From: Tubiluchus corallicola
Lineage: Eukaryota; Priapulida; Priapulimorpha; Priapulimorphida; Tubiluchidae
NCBI GenBank assembly: GCA_030141605.1
Contig: JAQGDQ010000559.1
Location: 64,001 to 115,000 of the forward strand
Length of the DNA stretch: 51,000 nucleotides
Reading direction: 5' to 3'
The notes beneath the pieces were generated by a model. That model was not told where the DNA came from. It searched no databases and saw only the letters and a program-made list of their open reading frames with translations. A program made the translations under genes and the position numbers. Shown in pieces: positions 1 through 42,500 of this stretch; within the stretch, counting starts at the first letter, position 1, and each line of letters opens with the position of its first letter.

Positions 1-29087
<29,087 letters not shown>

Positions 29088-30714
29088 CTGAAAACATCGT
29101 GATTGCGAGACAAATGAAAGCTCCTCATCGAACACTCTGCATTTCCTCGCAGCTATTAAGCTATGTGGCACGCCTTATTCAATCAATTGCAGCAACTTTT
29201 CCAGAAGAAACAGTACAAACAGATGAAAAGCTCGTAGTTTTGTAAAACTCTTAATATATAAACTTAAAAATATTGTTTGCATCCAGTCGGTGTCGGTGAC
29301 GTCAACTGTAAAAAGTGAAAAGTTGCAAAAGGTTTTCAGCGAACTGTTTCTGATTTGGTAAGCGAAATATCCACGAACAGCCCCCGTCACGCAGTTTATT
29401 AGTGTCGAACTGGTGGGCTATGGAATTAAGCTTTTTACTAAAAAAAAATTACGCTTTCATAGATAAATACTTATTTTGCAGATTTCGTTTTTTTGGTTTG
29501 CAATTGTGGAAAAATAACCTATTTTTATTTGCATCCTTACAGAGCCATTAAGCAGGTTGGGCAGCAATTAAGTTAGCACTATCCTCTCCGAATATAGTAA
29601 CTTTTGCTGCATCTTGCTAAGTGATATTAGCTTGCTTTAAATCGTCTTCAGGTTACGATAGGCAGGTGGTCTTTGGCTTTTTGTTTCTCTTCTGGTGGTT
29701 TCATAATTTTTCTGACAGTCTTTGTGTAGCAATGTGATCGGTGAGATGTGGAAAGTGAGCAGCCAGAGTTGCCAAAATGTAATGATTTAATGCATACTCG
29801 GTTCGCCTTTGCAAGACCTTTTTGTCATAATGTGGTCTCAAAAACTTCAAAATTCCCCTCTGATACATCTATAAGAAAAAACATTCACTTTCTTGGCAAT
29901 CCTGGTTATGCAACTCTCCCATGTTGCACTGTTGTTGAGACACACGTTCATCTCAATTGTGATCGTAATGGAAGACCGGGTCAGGCTACATTCTTTGAAA
30001 AACCACAACTATCATGATCATAGCCTACACAGGAAGGTAACGCGGTCGACTTTTCAATTCCCAGACCTGCCTGATTCACCTAAATGCCCATTGGTGACTT
30101 CACTGCCGATCACTGCTACCCAGTCCCCCATCTTTATTCCTTTTTTGTATCAGTTCTCGGTTTAATCTTTCAGTCTTTCTACTTTTGGTCTGATGTTTGT
30201 CTCCGCAGGTCTCTACGAGGTATAACGATGTCATCAGTAACGTTCAATTGCTTTGCTTCAGTTGTGCTTTTCACCAGTGTACGATGCTGGACACATTCAT
30301 TTGTTGTTTCCTGGCTTCAGCACGATAAATTAAAATCAATAACTAGCTGCTATGAGACGATCAAGACAAAGAGCAATTAACATACATATTAAAACGCGTA
30401 TATACATATATAAAATCACAATACATATACAAATAATTGCGTATGATCAATCCCTGGACTGATGGCTTACAATACTGTCAGATTGCTAGTAAATACGTGA
30501 TTAAAAACATTGAAGAATCGATATTAGTAATTAAAAATACACGTCAGTAATTAAAAATACTTAAAAAAATTACAATTCAGAGTTTTTTTACACACAATTA
30601 AAAATAGTTTTAAATTTAAGTTTATGTATAATACACCAATTCATAAAGAAAGTTATGTATTCACATATCATATGTATTCTTTTATATGTATAAAAACTAT
30701 AAGTATAGCTGCGA

Positions 30715-30749
<35 letters not shown>

Positions 30750-31560
30750 CTAGTTCGTATATATAGTGATGTGTGAACAGACAAGAAGGCATGCCAAAGT
30801 CATGAAGTCTATGCTTATAAAATTGCACGTTTATTAACTATTAGTACAAGTAGAATGGATATTACAGATATAGCCCAGTGTAAAGCCATCAGTCTATAGC
30901 TCTATCTCTTCTGCCTCGGCCCAGAAGTGCAACTAGTTTTTTTATCTCTGTGCATCAAACTATTTCGCCTTATTTGAGATCAATAATTATGACGTGTTCT
31001 ATTTTAGAAACTAAATGGGTTTTCCCCAACTGATACGGTACATCAAGCGTTAGATATGAACTATTTAAACATTCTCTTTACTCTGGGTGTGCTTAGGGCA
31101 TCGACGCACCTTAATCCGGCCTTGTGTTAGATAATCATACTTTTGTGTATTGAAAGAAGGAGGTATGATAAACCAAGAAAAATCCCGGCTGAAAATCATA
31201 TATGCACATAGTGTTTAAGAAACGAAATCGAAAACGATTTGAACTTTATTATAAAATGCCCATATTACAATGATCTTAGAGAAAAATTGTATAATCACAT
31301 CAATGATATTATACCAGAATTTTTCATTTTATAAGCGATGCTGATAAATTTTTATTCTTGATGGGAAGTAATGATTTAGAAGTCATTAAGGCATTTATTA
31401 ATTATGTTGAAAAAGCGTTTTTAAGACACGGTGAACAACATACTATGTAATGATCATATCATTGGAAATGAGGCCTAATGAATGACATTTTATTTTTAAT
31501 ACTAATCATTAAACTTTTCATTTAAATAACTAAAATAAATAAGAGGAAGATTTAATAATA
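29088..31560. other. Intergenic region upstream of TLK, no gene recognised
   Basis: Several overlapping frames of 60-100 codons (for example 29748-30380, plus) match nothing I know and show no exon-like pattern. A (TA)n run lies at 30718-30748. The TLK 5' untranslated exon and promoter are expected somewhere here, but I cannot place them. Confidence 0.5.
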
Positions 31561-31569
31561 TTTGTTTTA

Positions 31570-32440
31570 TTGGTAATTGTTTTGTTTGTATGTCTTGTTT
31601 TTTTCTTATAAATTTCAAAATTAAAATTGTATGAATGTCTTGCTTTTTCTTGTACATTTCAAAATTAAAATTGCATGTATGTCCTGCTTTTTCTTGTATA
31701 TTCCAAAATTGAAATTGCATGTATGTCCTGCTTTTTCTTGTACATTTCAAAATTAAAATTGCATGTATGTCCTGCTTTTTCTTGTATATTCCAAAATTGA
31801 AATTGTATGCATGTCCTGCTTTTTCTTGTACATTTCAAAATTGAAATTGTATGCATGTCTTGCTTTTTTCTTGTATATTTGAAAATTGAAATTGTACGCA
31901 TGTCTTGCTTTTTCCTTCTTTATTCCAAAATTGAAATTGTATGCATGTCTTGCTTTTTTCTTGTAGATTCCAAAATTGAAATTGTACGCATGTCTTGCTT
32001 TTTTCTTGTATATTTGAAAATTGAAATTGTATGCATGTCTTGCTTTTTTCTTGTATATTTGAAAATTGAAATTGTACGCATGTCTTGCTTTTTTCTTGTA
32101 TATTTGAAAATTGAAATTGTATGCATGTCTTGCTTTTTTCTTGTATATTTGAAAATTGAAATTGCATGCATGTCTTGCTTTTTTCTTGTATATTTGAAAA
32201 TTGAAATTGTATGCATGTCTTGCTTTTTCCTTCTTTATTCCAAAATTGAAATTGTATGCATGTCTTGCTTTTTTCTTGTATATTCCAAAATTGAAATTGT
32301 ACGCATGTCTTGCTTTTTTCTTGTATATTTGAAAATTGAAATTGCATGCATGTCTTGCTTTTTTCTTGTATATTTGAAAATTGAAATTGTATGCATGTCT
32401 TGCTTTTTCCTTATCAATTTCAAAATTGAAATTGCACACA
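31570..32440 (+). repeat. 45-bp minisatellite, array 1 (about 19 copies)
   Basis: Unit contains attgtatgcatgtcttgctt and ttcttgtatatttgaaaat. The 45-bp length keeps frames open on both strands, giving misleading ORFs of up to 256 codons. Related to 33665-34075 and a single unit at 36485-36535. Confidence 0.95.
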
Positions 32441-33454
32441 TGTGTTATGAACAGTTTACTGTAGATGAATGTTTAGCTAGTATTATGAATAGGTACTGTA
32501 AGTACTACGGGATGGGAAAGCCACAGACAGCTGTCCTTCAACAAGTGCATAAGTTGGAAACCAGGTTGTCGTCCTAGTTTTATTTCGACGGCTTCAGTCG
32601 GCACGTTTTCTAGCTATGAAAAATGTATCTCTGTAAGTGTTACCTGCGGACTATGTAATTTGTTGAAGTTTGGCATTTAACATTTTATAACTGTGATTAC
32701 AGTTAAAGGACAGTAATGTTTTCGAGCAGTCCAGATATGTTTTGATACATTTTGTGCACTATCGGAATTTACAACAAATGGATACTTGTGACAGTTTGCT
32801 AAAGCCGTTATGGGATTACTACTGTTCATGTGGAAGGTTGGACTGAATATCACCGCATAAATTTACCTGACGTCAGCCTCTGAGGAAGTTAAACCATTCT
32901 CGATGTTACCTCACCGACCTCATCTACTGGACAGTGTAGACTTCGTTTACAGTGACTCCACCAATGACTTGTGTGGCATGCCAAGACGTTAATGGACAGT
33001 GAACCATCTCAGCGTGGACAGGTTTTTCGGTGCACCTCCCAGGGAAAGGGTAATTAGTGAGTACCTAGTGTATTAGAATCTTAATTTATTTATCTTTAGT
33101 TGGGTTTTGTCTCGTATTTATTTTTCTTCTATGTCTGGTAAACAACTTTATGTCTAAGAAGTTTTGCAACAATTTAAAGGTTTGTTGTTTAAAGTATAAC
33201 ATGATTTAGATATGCTTTATTGAAAAACAGCTAGGCTCTAGTGATTAAGTATAATCTTGTTGTCTGAGAAACTGCCTTTGAAAGTACTTTTGATTATCAC
33301 AAATTTGTTAATTAAATTTTGATCGTTCTTTATACACAAAAATATCTATCTTGGAGTGCGTTTTTTGTGAAAGTTTAAGAAGTATTTGAATAGTAAAAAT
33401 ATTATGAATAGTTCACACTTTGTTAGCTAAATACAATAACAGCAACTCAAGACC
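32441..33454. other. Unique sequence between minisatellite arrays
   Basis: About 1 kb with no recognised gene or repeat. Confidence 0.5.
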
Positions 33455-33560
33455 GACACTTGAGATCCCACACGTGATTCGAACCCACATCTTTTGTCTC
33501 AAGGTACGCCCCGTAGAGGTACCTATGAGAAACTGATTCAGTTTCTAAACAATTAACATC
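33455..33560 (-). repeat. tRNA-like fragment
   Basis: Minus strand has gatgtgggttcgaatcacg, a good B box, with a possible A box farther upstream. Probably a SINE head; no clean cloverleaf seen. Confidence 0.45.
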
Positions 33561-33664
33561 TGTGTACTACTACCTCACCGCTCGGCTAGGAGTATGTTGG
33601 GAATTGTTGAAGTAAATCTGATTTAAATAAAAAACAGAAAACCAACAAGTAAAGCCGGGCGTCA

Positions 33665-34075
33665 CGGCATGTGTTTTTTTCTTGTATATTTCAAAATTGA
33701 AATTGTATGCATGTCTTGCTTTTTCCTTATATATTTCAAAATTGAAATTGCATGCATGTCTTGCTTTTTCCTTATATATTTCAAAATTGAAATTGTATGC
33801 ATGTCTTGCTTTTTCCTTATATATTTCAAAATTGAAATTGCATGCATGTCTTGCTTTTTCCTTATATATTTCAAAATTGAAATTGTATGCATGTCTTGCT
33901 TTTTTGAAATTGTGTGTATGTCTTGCTTTTTTCTTGTATATTTCAAAATTGAAATTGTATGTATGTCTTGCTTTTTTCTTGTATATTTCAAAATTGAAAT
34001 TGTATGCATGTCTTGTTTTTTGCTTGTATATTTCAAAATTGATATTGCATGTATGTGTTGCTTTTTTCTTGTATT
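33665..34075 (+). repeat. 45-bp minisatellite, array 2 (about 9 copies)
   Basis: Same unit as array 1 with a ttccttatatatttc variant. One unit is internally deleted near 33900. Confidence 0.95.
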
Positions 34076-34234
34076 GTATGTATTTTTTGACACTAATAAA
34101 TATCTAAATAAATATTTGATCCACGTTGTTTACAATCGTAACTAACATCATGTGACGTCGTCTTTGATCAAAACAAGTTATAGCGGGGATCCCCGTTTTA
34201 CCCTTATCAGCGCTACATAAATAGATGTGTCAAG

Positions 34235-34640
34235 GATTTTGTTTGTCAAATTTAGTATAGCTATAAGTTACAAGTGGCGACACCTGGCCTCAATAGTCGC
34301 TTCCTACAGAGTTTCCGGTCATTTAGGTTTCAATGTGTACATGTTGTGACGTGTTCTGTGAACTCATGATTTAATGCCAACGATGTACGTAAATTTTATT
34401 TAGTCATTTATTTTATTTACTGTAAGCTTCTCATTAATTTAATCATATACGATGTTTTGGTAGAAATGAATCAGTTTATTAAAGAAATTTATATCTTATT
34501 TCAGATAAAATGTAATATTTTGGGATGAAGCAAATGACTACGGGGCATGTGCCACGAAAATGGTACAAACAATAAACAGTTATACTGAGCAAATGATGAC
34601 TTTGTTTGTTTGTCTCCGTAAAGCCCAAACAAGAGGAAAT
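34235..34640 (+). repeat. Dispersed repeat E, copy 2
   Basis: Matches 8365-8760, including gttacaagtggcgacacctg. Preceded by cggggatccccgttttaccc, which recurs near 36620. Confidence 0.7.
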
Positions 34641-35900
34641 GAGATAATCCCCAGATTTCTGAGTTACAAGCGCAAACTCGGTTTCGTCATCGTAAGTGCC
34701 TTCGTGACATCGTGATCGTATCTATGAAAGTACAATCTAAAAACCTGGATTCACGCCTACAAACGGTGTGATAATTTCTCGGCTGTTTGAAACGTGAGTT
34801 TAGAACATGATGAACTCTAGTATTAAAAATATTGTGCTTACACTTCCGACTGATTTAATCGGATGCAATTTTTTGTGGTGTCTTTTTTAATTTGTGTAAT
34901 AATATCTCAATAACTATTTAATATGCGCATGCATAACAGGAGAAGAGTCTCCCCCATGTCATAACTCTCAAGACACGTTTGTAATAGTGCGTTCTGAATT
35001 ATCTATTAAATGTGTTGTAAACTCTACTACATTGCTCAGACACATCTTGTATCTTCAATTTGTTGCATTTTAAGTACAAGTGCATAAGTTTATCAATTCA
35101 GTTTAGTCATCTCGAGATTTGTATCCATTTCAATAGAAATATCACAATTACATTATGTAATGCAATTTTTTGCGCTAAAATTTTATTTATGATTCTTCTT
35201 CCTGAATTTTGAATGTTAACTAACGAATAAAACATTGTAAATCGTAAACCGACAACTGCAAATTGTTAATCCTTACACTGTAAAGAATGACTTCAGTATT
35301 TTTGGTAATTTGTGTAGCACAAAGAGCATTGTACTAGATTATTTTGTACTACATATACTTTTTTCAGCTTTGTAATGAGTGTCAGAATAACCTTGCTTGA
35401 AATAACACAATAAATTATTTTGTCATCGAACCACATTATATCGTTAGTTTTTTATTTTGTATAAGTAAATAATAATTATATTAATAATAAATGTATTATT
35501 ATCATTAATTTTTATTTCAGCCCAACTGACCACAAGAATTTTATCTAATCCTAATATTTTAATAACACTGCTGTGTAAAAAATAAACTCAACGTGTTGTG
35601 AAAACAAAACCTAATGAACAACATTTAAAGTTCTGGTTAATATTAAAAGTTTTACTGATTTAACTAACTGAAACACGACAAAGTTAAAAATGTTCATATA
35701 TGTTTAATCAATAAGACTACAGCTAATATGTTATAGTCTATGTGTCCATGGGGTTCACATGTCTTTGTCAAGGCTGATAAAACGAAGCTGTCACTAAAAA
35801 TTGTAACACTAGCATTATAATTATGCTTCAGTGAGTTTCTCTGTGTTTACAAATTCATTAATTCTTCTAGCAGAATGAAGTTACTATATCGGACTTGTTT
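34641..35900. other. AT-rich intergenic sequence
   Basis: No gene or clear repeat seen; several AT-rich runs. Confidence 0.5.
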
Positions 35901-35909
35901 TACAAGACA

Positions 35910-36022
35910 AGAACTTTTGTTACCAAGGCCAGCACTTTTGTTACCAAGGCCAGCACGTTTGTTATCAAGGCCCACTCTTTTGTTACCAAGGCCAGCACTT
36001 TTGTTACCAAGGCCCACACTTT
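35910..36022 (+). repeat. 21-bp minisatellite, about 5 copies
   Basis: Unit ttttgttaccaaggccagca c with small variants. Confidence 0.9.
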
Positions 36023-36479
36023 TTCAGCTTGTATTGCTGACGATGTCTTCAATTAATGCCACAAGAATTTTCACAATATGCTGTAGGACTACTTTTGTGC
36101 AATGATTGTTTACCTCTATTAGAATATACTGCAATGGACCTATAACTTTCCAGGGTAGCAAATATCGCTTTTGATGAAAACATGTGAATGACCTCAACGA
36201 CAATCGTTTCTATCAGCTGAATACCTAACCATATCAAGGTCAAATGCTGCAACGTAGTAATAACAGCTTTATTTTCAGCCCAGTTGTGTACGACAGTATC
36301 TAATTACTCACTAATTAGACAACATACTGCTAAAACATTTCGCCAAGTTGTGCACGGGTAAAAGAACCATAAAATAAGTTTAACTTCATTTTCATTATAT
36401 TCCCCCTTTAATTCTATAGATGCGCACTAGGTCTCTGCGCATCAAACTAGTTCGCTTTATTTGGGATTTATATTCTTTA

Positions 36480-36720
36480 CTTGCGATATATTTCAAATTG
36501 AAATTGTATGTATCTCTTGCTTTTTCTTATATGTATGTATTTTTGGTACTAATAAATATCCAACCCACCCTAATATCATGACTTTCATAGCTAGAAACAT
36601 AAACGTAAACATAAAAGTGGCGGGGATCCCCGTTTTACCCTTATCAGCATTACATACAAAACAAACTGAAGTCAGGGGATCCCCAGATTCCGGACTTAGA
36701 AGCGCAAGCAGTAAGATGTA
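36480..36720 (+). repeat. Single 45-bp unit plus its flank
   Basis: One diverged minisatellite unit, then the same downstream flank as array 2: an aataaatatc word and ggggatccccgttttaccct. Suggests the minisatellite lies inside a transposable element copied twice. Confidence 0.6.
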
Positions 36721-37289
36721 AGTAGAATGATTTTTAACGCTATGCATGTACCTTTTGCGCTAGTTAGTTACGTAAATGTTATAATGCGCGCCTCACTGCC
36801 TAAAATTATGTTTTGTAGTATAGGTTTTACATGTCAAATGTAGACCTGCGTTAACTCAAATGTAGACATGTCAAGTCAAATGTGACATTGGTATCACAAA
36901 TGTGGATAGGTGGTAAAGCTTAAAGATGTTAAATTTAATCTTAATTTAATGATTGCTGTGAAAATAATAACTTTATAGGTCTACTAATAGTTCATTAATA
37001 TTCTGTAAACTTTACATACCATTGGAACTGTTAGAGAAAACAATACGTTCTTAAGAGAAACTAATTCATTAATGCAGTGCTAAATGCATTACTTAAAAAA
37101 ACTGATTCACTGATTAGTGATTCACTGTTCATTGGGAAGTGGGAACCAATTTATTCTTTTCTACCGACGTTATGGTTTATCAAGGAATTTAGTTTGAGGA
37201 TAAACAACACATTTTTCAAACTTATGAAAGAGGTGATGAATATCTTTGGTTTATCTTTTTGTAATTTGCACTTAATTACCGATTTATTC

Positions 37290-37640
37290 AAAGTACCGCA
37301 TCTACATTTGACTTACCTAAGTCACATTAGAGTTACCAAAACACATTCGAAATTCCTGTGTCTACATTTGACTTACCTGAGTCACATTTGAGTTACCAAA
37401 ACACATTCGAAATTCCTACGTCTACATTTGACTTACCTAAGTCACATTTGAGTTACCAAAACACATTCGAAATTCCTGTGCCTACATTTGACTTACCTAA
37501 GTCACATTTGAACTTTCCTGTGTCTACATTTGACTTACCTGAGTCACATTTGAGTTACCAAAACACATTCGAAATTCCCACGTCTACATTTGACTTACCT
37601 AAGTCACATTTGAACTTTCCTGTCTACATTTGTAAAACCT
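37290..37640 (+). repeat. 60-bp minisatellite, about 5 copies plus deleted units
   Basis: Unit contains acatttgacttacctaagtc and accaaaacacattcgaaatt. The same acatttgac words occur singly at 36830-36900. Confidence 0.92.
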
Positions 37641-38740
37641 ATATAGCACATTAGACATCGTTTTCTCTTATTGTACTTAATGGTTTTAATTCTTGTTTGA
37701 GTTGACCGTTTTTTTCTTTAAATTATTTCAAATATAAAATTATTATTTTAATTAAAAAACCAAAGTTTTCATTGGTTGAAAGCATAGATTACTTTAATAC
37801 TTTATTACCTCATTCACTTATCGTCCCAATTTAGCATAATATTACAGTTTACAGTAATTTTATAATATTACATTTTGAAAAATTCGTCAATAATTTAGAA
37901 ATTTGTTTTTTCTTTGTTTGTTTGTTCCTTATGTAGTCTAAACTCTTAAGCGATTTTTGTACGCACTTTCAAGTTTGTTATGGAAAATTTACAAGAAAAA
38001 ACAACATTTATAATTACAATTTACCTGTTTGTATTTTCAAAAAACGTTGTAGCAGGAAGCGGATGGTGGGCCAACTATTGTTGTTTTTCTTGTTTGTGTT
38101 TTTTGTGAACTTTTCTTATTTTATAAATTTTAACACCTGATGAAACTTCAGCGCTTAAAAGTTCGGTACCTGTAATAATTTTATTAAAATTTTGTCATCA
38201 AGGATTGTTATCGAGTTTTGGAATAATTTATGAATTAAATTTACTGCCAAAAAACCGATGAAATATGAAAAATGAGCTAATTTATTTTTATTTATTATTC
38301 TTTTTTGAAAACGATGATGTAGAAACACATCAAGCAAATAAAATTTCTCAAATTTTAAAAGATTTAAAGTTCATTTATTTAAAATTTCAACACAACGAAA
38401 ATCATTGACGGATGTTTTTAACTTTTATCCTTTCTTACAAAAACAAATACTTCGAAACCTTTTAAAGGAAGTTTTACATTCTTGTATCTTTTATTTCTCA
38501 CACGAATACTCACGAATAACCCGTAATGGGTTTCAAAATATTTGTTTTTGTAAGAGTCAATAAAGGTTAAAAACATCCGTGGATCTGCTTATGATTTACG
38601 TTGTACTGATATTACTAAAATGTTAGTTCAAACTTTGTTTTTAATGTCCTATGTAGTCAACACAGCAAGTTTGTTTTTAATTGTATTATTTCGCGTACGA
38701 CAGGGACTATTTTATCGCTACATTTCTGCCGTTCGGTATT

Positions 38741-38901
38741 TTAAATATTAGTATATATATATGTAGATATATAGATATATATATGTACTACTAATATTTA
38801 TTGTACGTATATACTAATATACTATATATACTAATATAGAAAATATATTAATATCCTATATAGCAAATATACTATATCTTTTTATCTGAATTTTTCAAAA
38901 A

Positions 38902-38941
<40 letters not shown>

Positions 38942-38990
38942 TTTTTGAAAAATTCAGATAAAATAGATATATATATATATATGTAGTTTG
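38741..38990. repeat. AT-rich palindromes
   Basis: Arms of about 36 nt (38874-38970 overall) around a (TA)n centre, sharing tctgaatttttcaaaaata and its reverse complement. A smaller palindrome precedes it at about 38741-38815. Confidence 0.85.
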
Positions 38991-39061
38991 TTACTTACGG
39001 TCATCAAAAACAAGCTCTTTGACCTAATGTTAACTGTTAATTCTACAACCGACTTTAAATA

Positions 39062-39275
<214 letters not shown>

Positions 39276-39406
39276 ACAGCCAACTATAATATAAAATCAG
39301 ACAGCAACTCTTGCCATTTTACATGTAGCCAATGGTTGATCTGTTAACTCATAGACTTTACACTCTTGTTTTTCCGCCATGTTGTATTGTAACTTTCTAT
39401 TTTCAG

Positions 39407-39518
39407 AACGTAGTCTTTGTTTACAAAGACTCAAGATCAACAAAGCAAAATGGCATACGTGAGAGCGACTGTAACAAAAGGTGCGAGACCGTGTCCACGT
39501 TACTCAAGCAGCCACGAT
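39407..39518 (+). CDS. Fusion gene exon 1 (start codon, 23-aa leader)
   Basis: Acceptor-like tttcag at 39401-39406 and donor gtaagt after 39518. ATG at 39450 with an in-frame TAG at 39411-39413 fixes the start. The 23-residue leader is basic and has no signal peptide or death-fold domain. The last residues join exon 2 to give the caspase motif at the p20 start. Confidence 0.75.
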
Positions 39519-42500
39519 GTAAGTACGCCACTATCTAAAGGCGCGTTCACACATAGAGACTTCTCTCGTAACATGTTGCGCATGTTAACTCTCAGCAACT
39601 CTCGCTGAATTTGCAATAAGTTGCGACAAGTTATCAAGTCGTTCACACGTGCAACTTTACTGTCAGAGAAAAGTTGCCAAGTCGTTCACACGTGCAACTT
39701 TACTCCCAGAGAGAAGTTGTGCAACAAGTTGCGTAAGAAGTCTCTACATCTTAATGGTAGCCGCTATTTAGTACATCTTACGGCGTGAGTTCAGACTAGA
39801 GAGTTTTCTCTCGCAAGTAACTCACAAAGTAACTCGCAAGCTAGAGAGCAAAACTTGCTACTAGTTATTCTTCGACAGTAACTGCAAGCCCACGCTCACT
39901 TCTATATTTGCTGCGAGAAGTATCGCGAGTAACTCGCCCAGTCGTTCACACTAGACAATCAATCAACTCGCAGTAACTGTGAGAGAGCTTGCAATAACTT
40001 GCCGACAGTAACTCGCAAATTTGTTAACACCTGCGAGTTTGTTGTCAAAACTCACTACAGAAAACTGGCTAGTCTGAACGCTCACTTAGTGTTTTGCATG
40101 TTTTAGTTATTCTCCTGTTGATTCTAGTGACGTTTCTGTCATGTATGGTTGTTAACTGCTAATCATAGATGGACAGTTTCATTTGTTGAATTCGTAAAAG
40201 TAAAGATGATGAAGATATTTAATAACTTTTTCAAAATTGAATTGTATTGTCGATCGGTTTCGAACAGTAAGCCTTTTCATAGTTCCAGCGATTGATGATG
40301 ATCGTGAAAAGGTCAAAGGTTATGTGTACCAGACAACGCATTTGTGTACACTTGACAACGCCTCGCAGCCCATGCTATTGTAATAGTAACAGTTTTAACA
40401 GCTAGCTAGAACCTTACCTAGTTCATTTTTTCTTGTTTCCAAGCAAGATTCTGACAGTAAATCACTCTATGCACAGACTAATGCATAATGAAGTAAAGTC
40501 CACGTAAAACTAAAGAAATTGCTGAACTGATGCTTTGCTTTACACACGCGTCACGTGAAGCGTTGCTGGGACACACTTAACCTTTCACCTACAAAAACTG
40601 CGCATGCGGACAACGAATCTGTGAAAAGGCTTATTACTGTTCATTCTCAAGACATCAAGAAAGCAAAGAAATTTTTCATTATGTAAAAACAATTTGGAAG
40701 ACAAAATCTAAATTCAGTAGAAAACAGCCAAATAATGGTTTCACCGTTCAGCCAAGTTGCAAAATGGTTCCTTAATTCTATGTAGCATGTAAACGTAGTA
40801 GTTGTTGTTGCTGTGTTGTTGTTATTATTATTATGTAGCATGTAAACATAGTAGTAACTCGACAACTAGCTTCATAACCAAACATACGTCACATGACGTA
40901 AACTCAATAATGGGTTTCGACTTGTATAAAATTGTTATAGAAAAAAATGTTATTCTAGAAGGTGTATTTAGAAATTTTCATGTTCTATCTCGTAAAATTG
41001 TGAAACTTAGCAATAATTGTAGAAGTTGTATTGAAAACAGGAATTTTATATTTTTTATTAAAGTATCAGCTGAGAGAGATGTTAGAATATGTGGTATTTT
41101 TTAAATTAATTGCTTTGCCTTCTTGTATATAAATAATATCCGTGCTTGTTTTTGTGTTGCTGCTGTTTTCGTTGTTGTTGGTGGGGTGTTGCTGTTGTTA
41201 TTGGTGATGTTGTTGTTGTTGTTACTGTCGTTGTCTTTGTCGTTGTTGTTGTTGGTGGTGGTGGTGGCAGTGGTGTTGATGTTGTTATTGTCGTTGTCTT
41301 TGTTGCTGTTGTTGTTGGTGGTGGTGGCAGTGGTGTTGATGTTGTTGTTGCTGTTCGTGTTGGTGTTGTTTGCGTTGCCGTTATTGTTGGTGTTGGTGTT
41401 GTTGGTGGTGGGGTTGTCGGCGTTTTTGTTGGTGGTGGTGTTGTTGGTATTGATGTTATTGCTGCTGCTGCTGCTGTTGTTGTTGTTGTTGTTTTCGTCG
41501 TCAGTGTTCAATATTTATTTCAATATTTATTTCTACTTGTACTACCAGTGTACTAATTTCCTTTAACTAAACCACTTATGTAACTTTACTGTACTAGTGT
41601 GCTCGAAAATAAACGATCATAATAACTTTAATTTTAACATCATTAAAACATTTAATTTACATTGTTAAAATCATGTCAAACTTTTCGACAGAGCTGCTGC
41701 TGTCATCATCAGAGGTCAACTTTTACAAACATACACAACCTGTTCATATACTCCATATAGAACATTAAGCACTAATTAAAGTTTTAATAGAGTTGTGCTG
41801 TTGTAAGTATAAATGTTTTTAAGTGCCTGTAATAACAGAATCATGATAATAATTATTGCCTTTAATTATATAGGTGTATAGAATGGATTCTACGCCTCGT
41901 GGTTACTGCTTAATTATCAACAGTTTAGAGTTTTCAGATGAAGGGAACCGTAAGGGAGAAGGAAACGTGGTGAAGATGAGGCAGTTATTCGAGCAACTGG
42001 GTTTTGTTGTAGAATTCTACGAAGCTCAATACAAACCTGGATTTACCAGCGTAAGTATTGCTAATGTCATTATAAAGCTTCCGTTTTAGCAAGTTGTCTT
42101 AAAGGAAGACCGGACCCAGCCTTAAACTTAAACACGAATGCAGTAAAATATATTTTTGTGCGATCATAAATATTCATCACATTTACTTCAAAGCAAAACT
42201 TGACCCAATCTTAAACTATAGGTCAAAACAATCTACTCTTTAAAATATTGAAAGGAAACGTACTATTTTTTAAAGAATGACTTACGTGAAAGAATTATTA
42301 GCACACAAGCACAATTTCGGGTTCGCGCCACAAGTTCTTAACCGTTACATGCATTTCACCATTTACTAGTTAGACGGGTACTAGCGTCTGCATTTCGGAA
42401 ACGGATTGCACAAAAAACAGGTGCTCTACCTCTCAGTTCAGATGTGTTAGTTTGTGACGAACTACACACGTTCGAGAGCTCATGCGTGAGCACAGCGGTA

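Noticed and set aside
29748-30380. Three overlapping plus-strand frames of about 90 codons
   Set aside because: No recognisable domain, no splice pattern, and ordinary AT-rich composition; left as unassigned.
31753-32577. Long open frames on both strands (228 and 256 codons)
   Set aside because: They follow the 45-bp unit, which keeps several frames open at once; no exon signals or known domains.
41101-41566. Asn/Thr-rich and Val-rich frames
   Set aside because: Artefact of the GTT/GGT microsatellite in intron 1.
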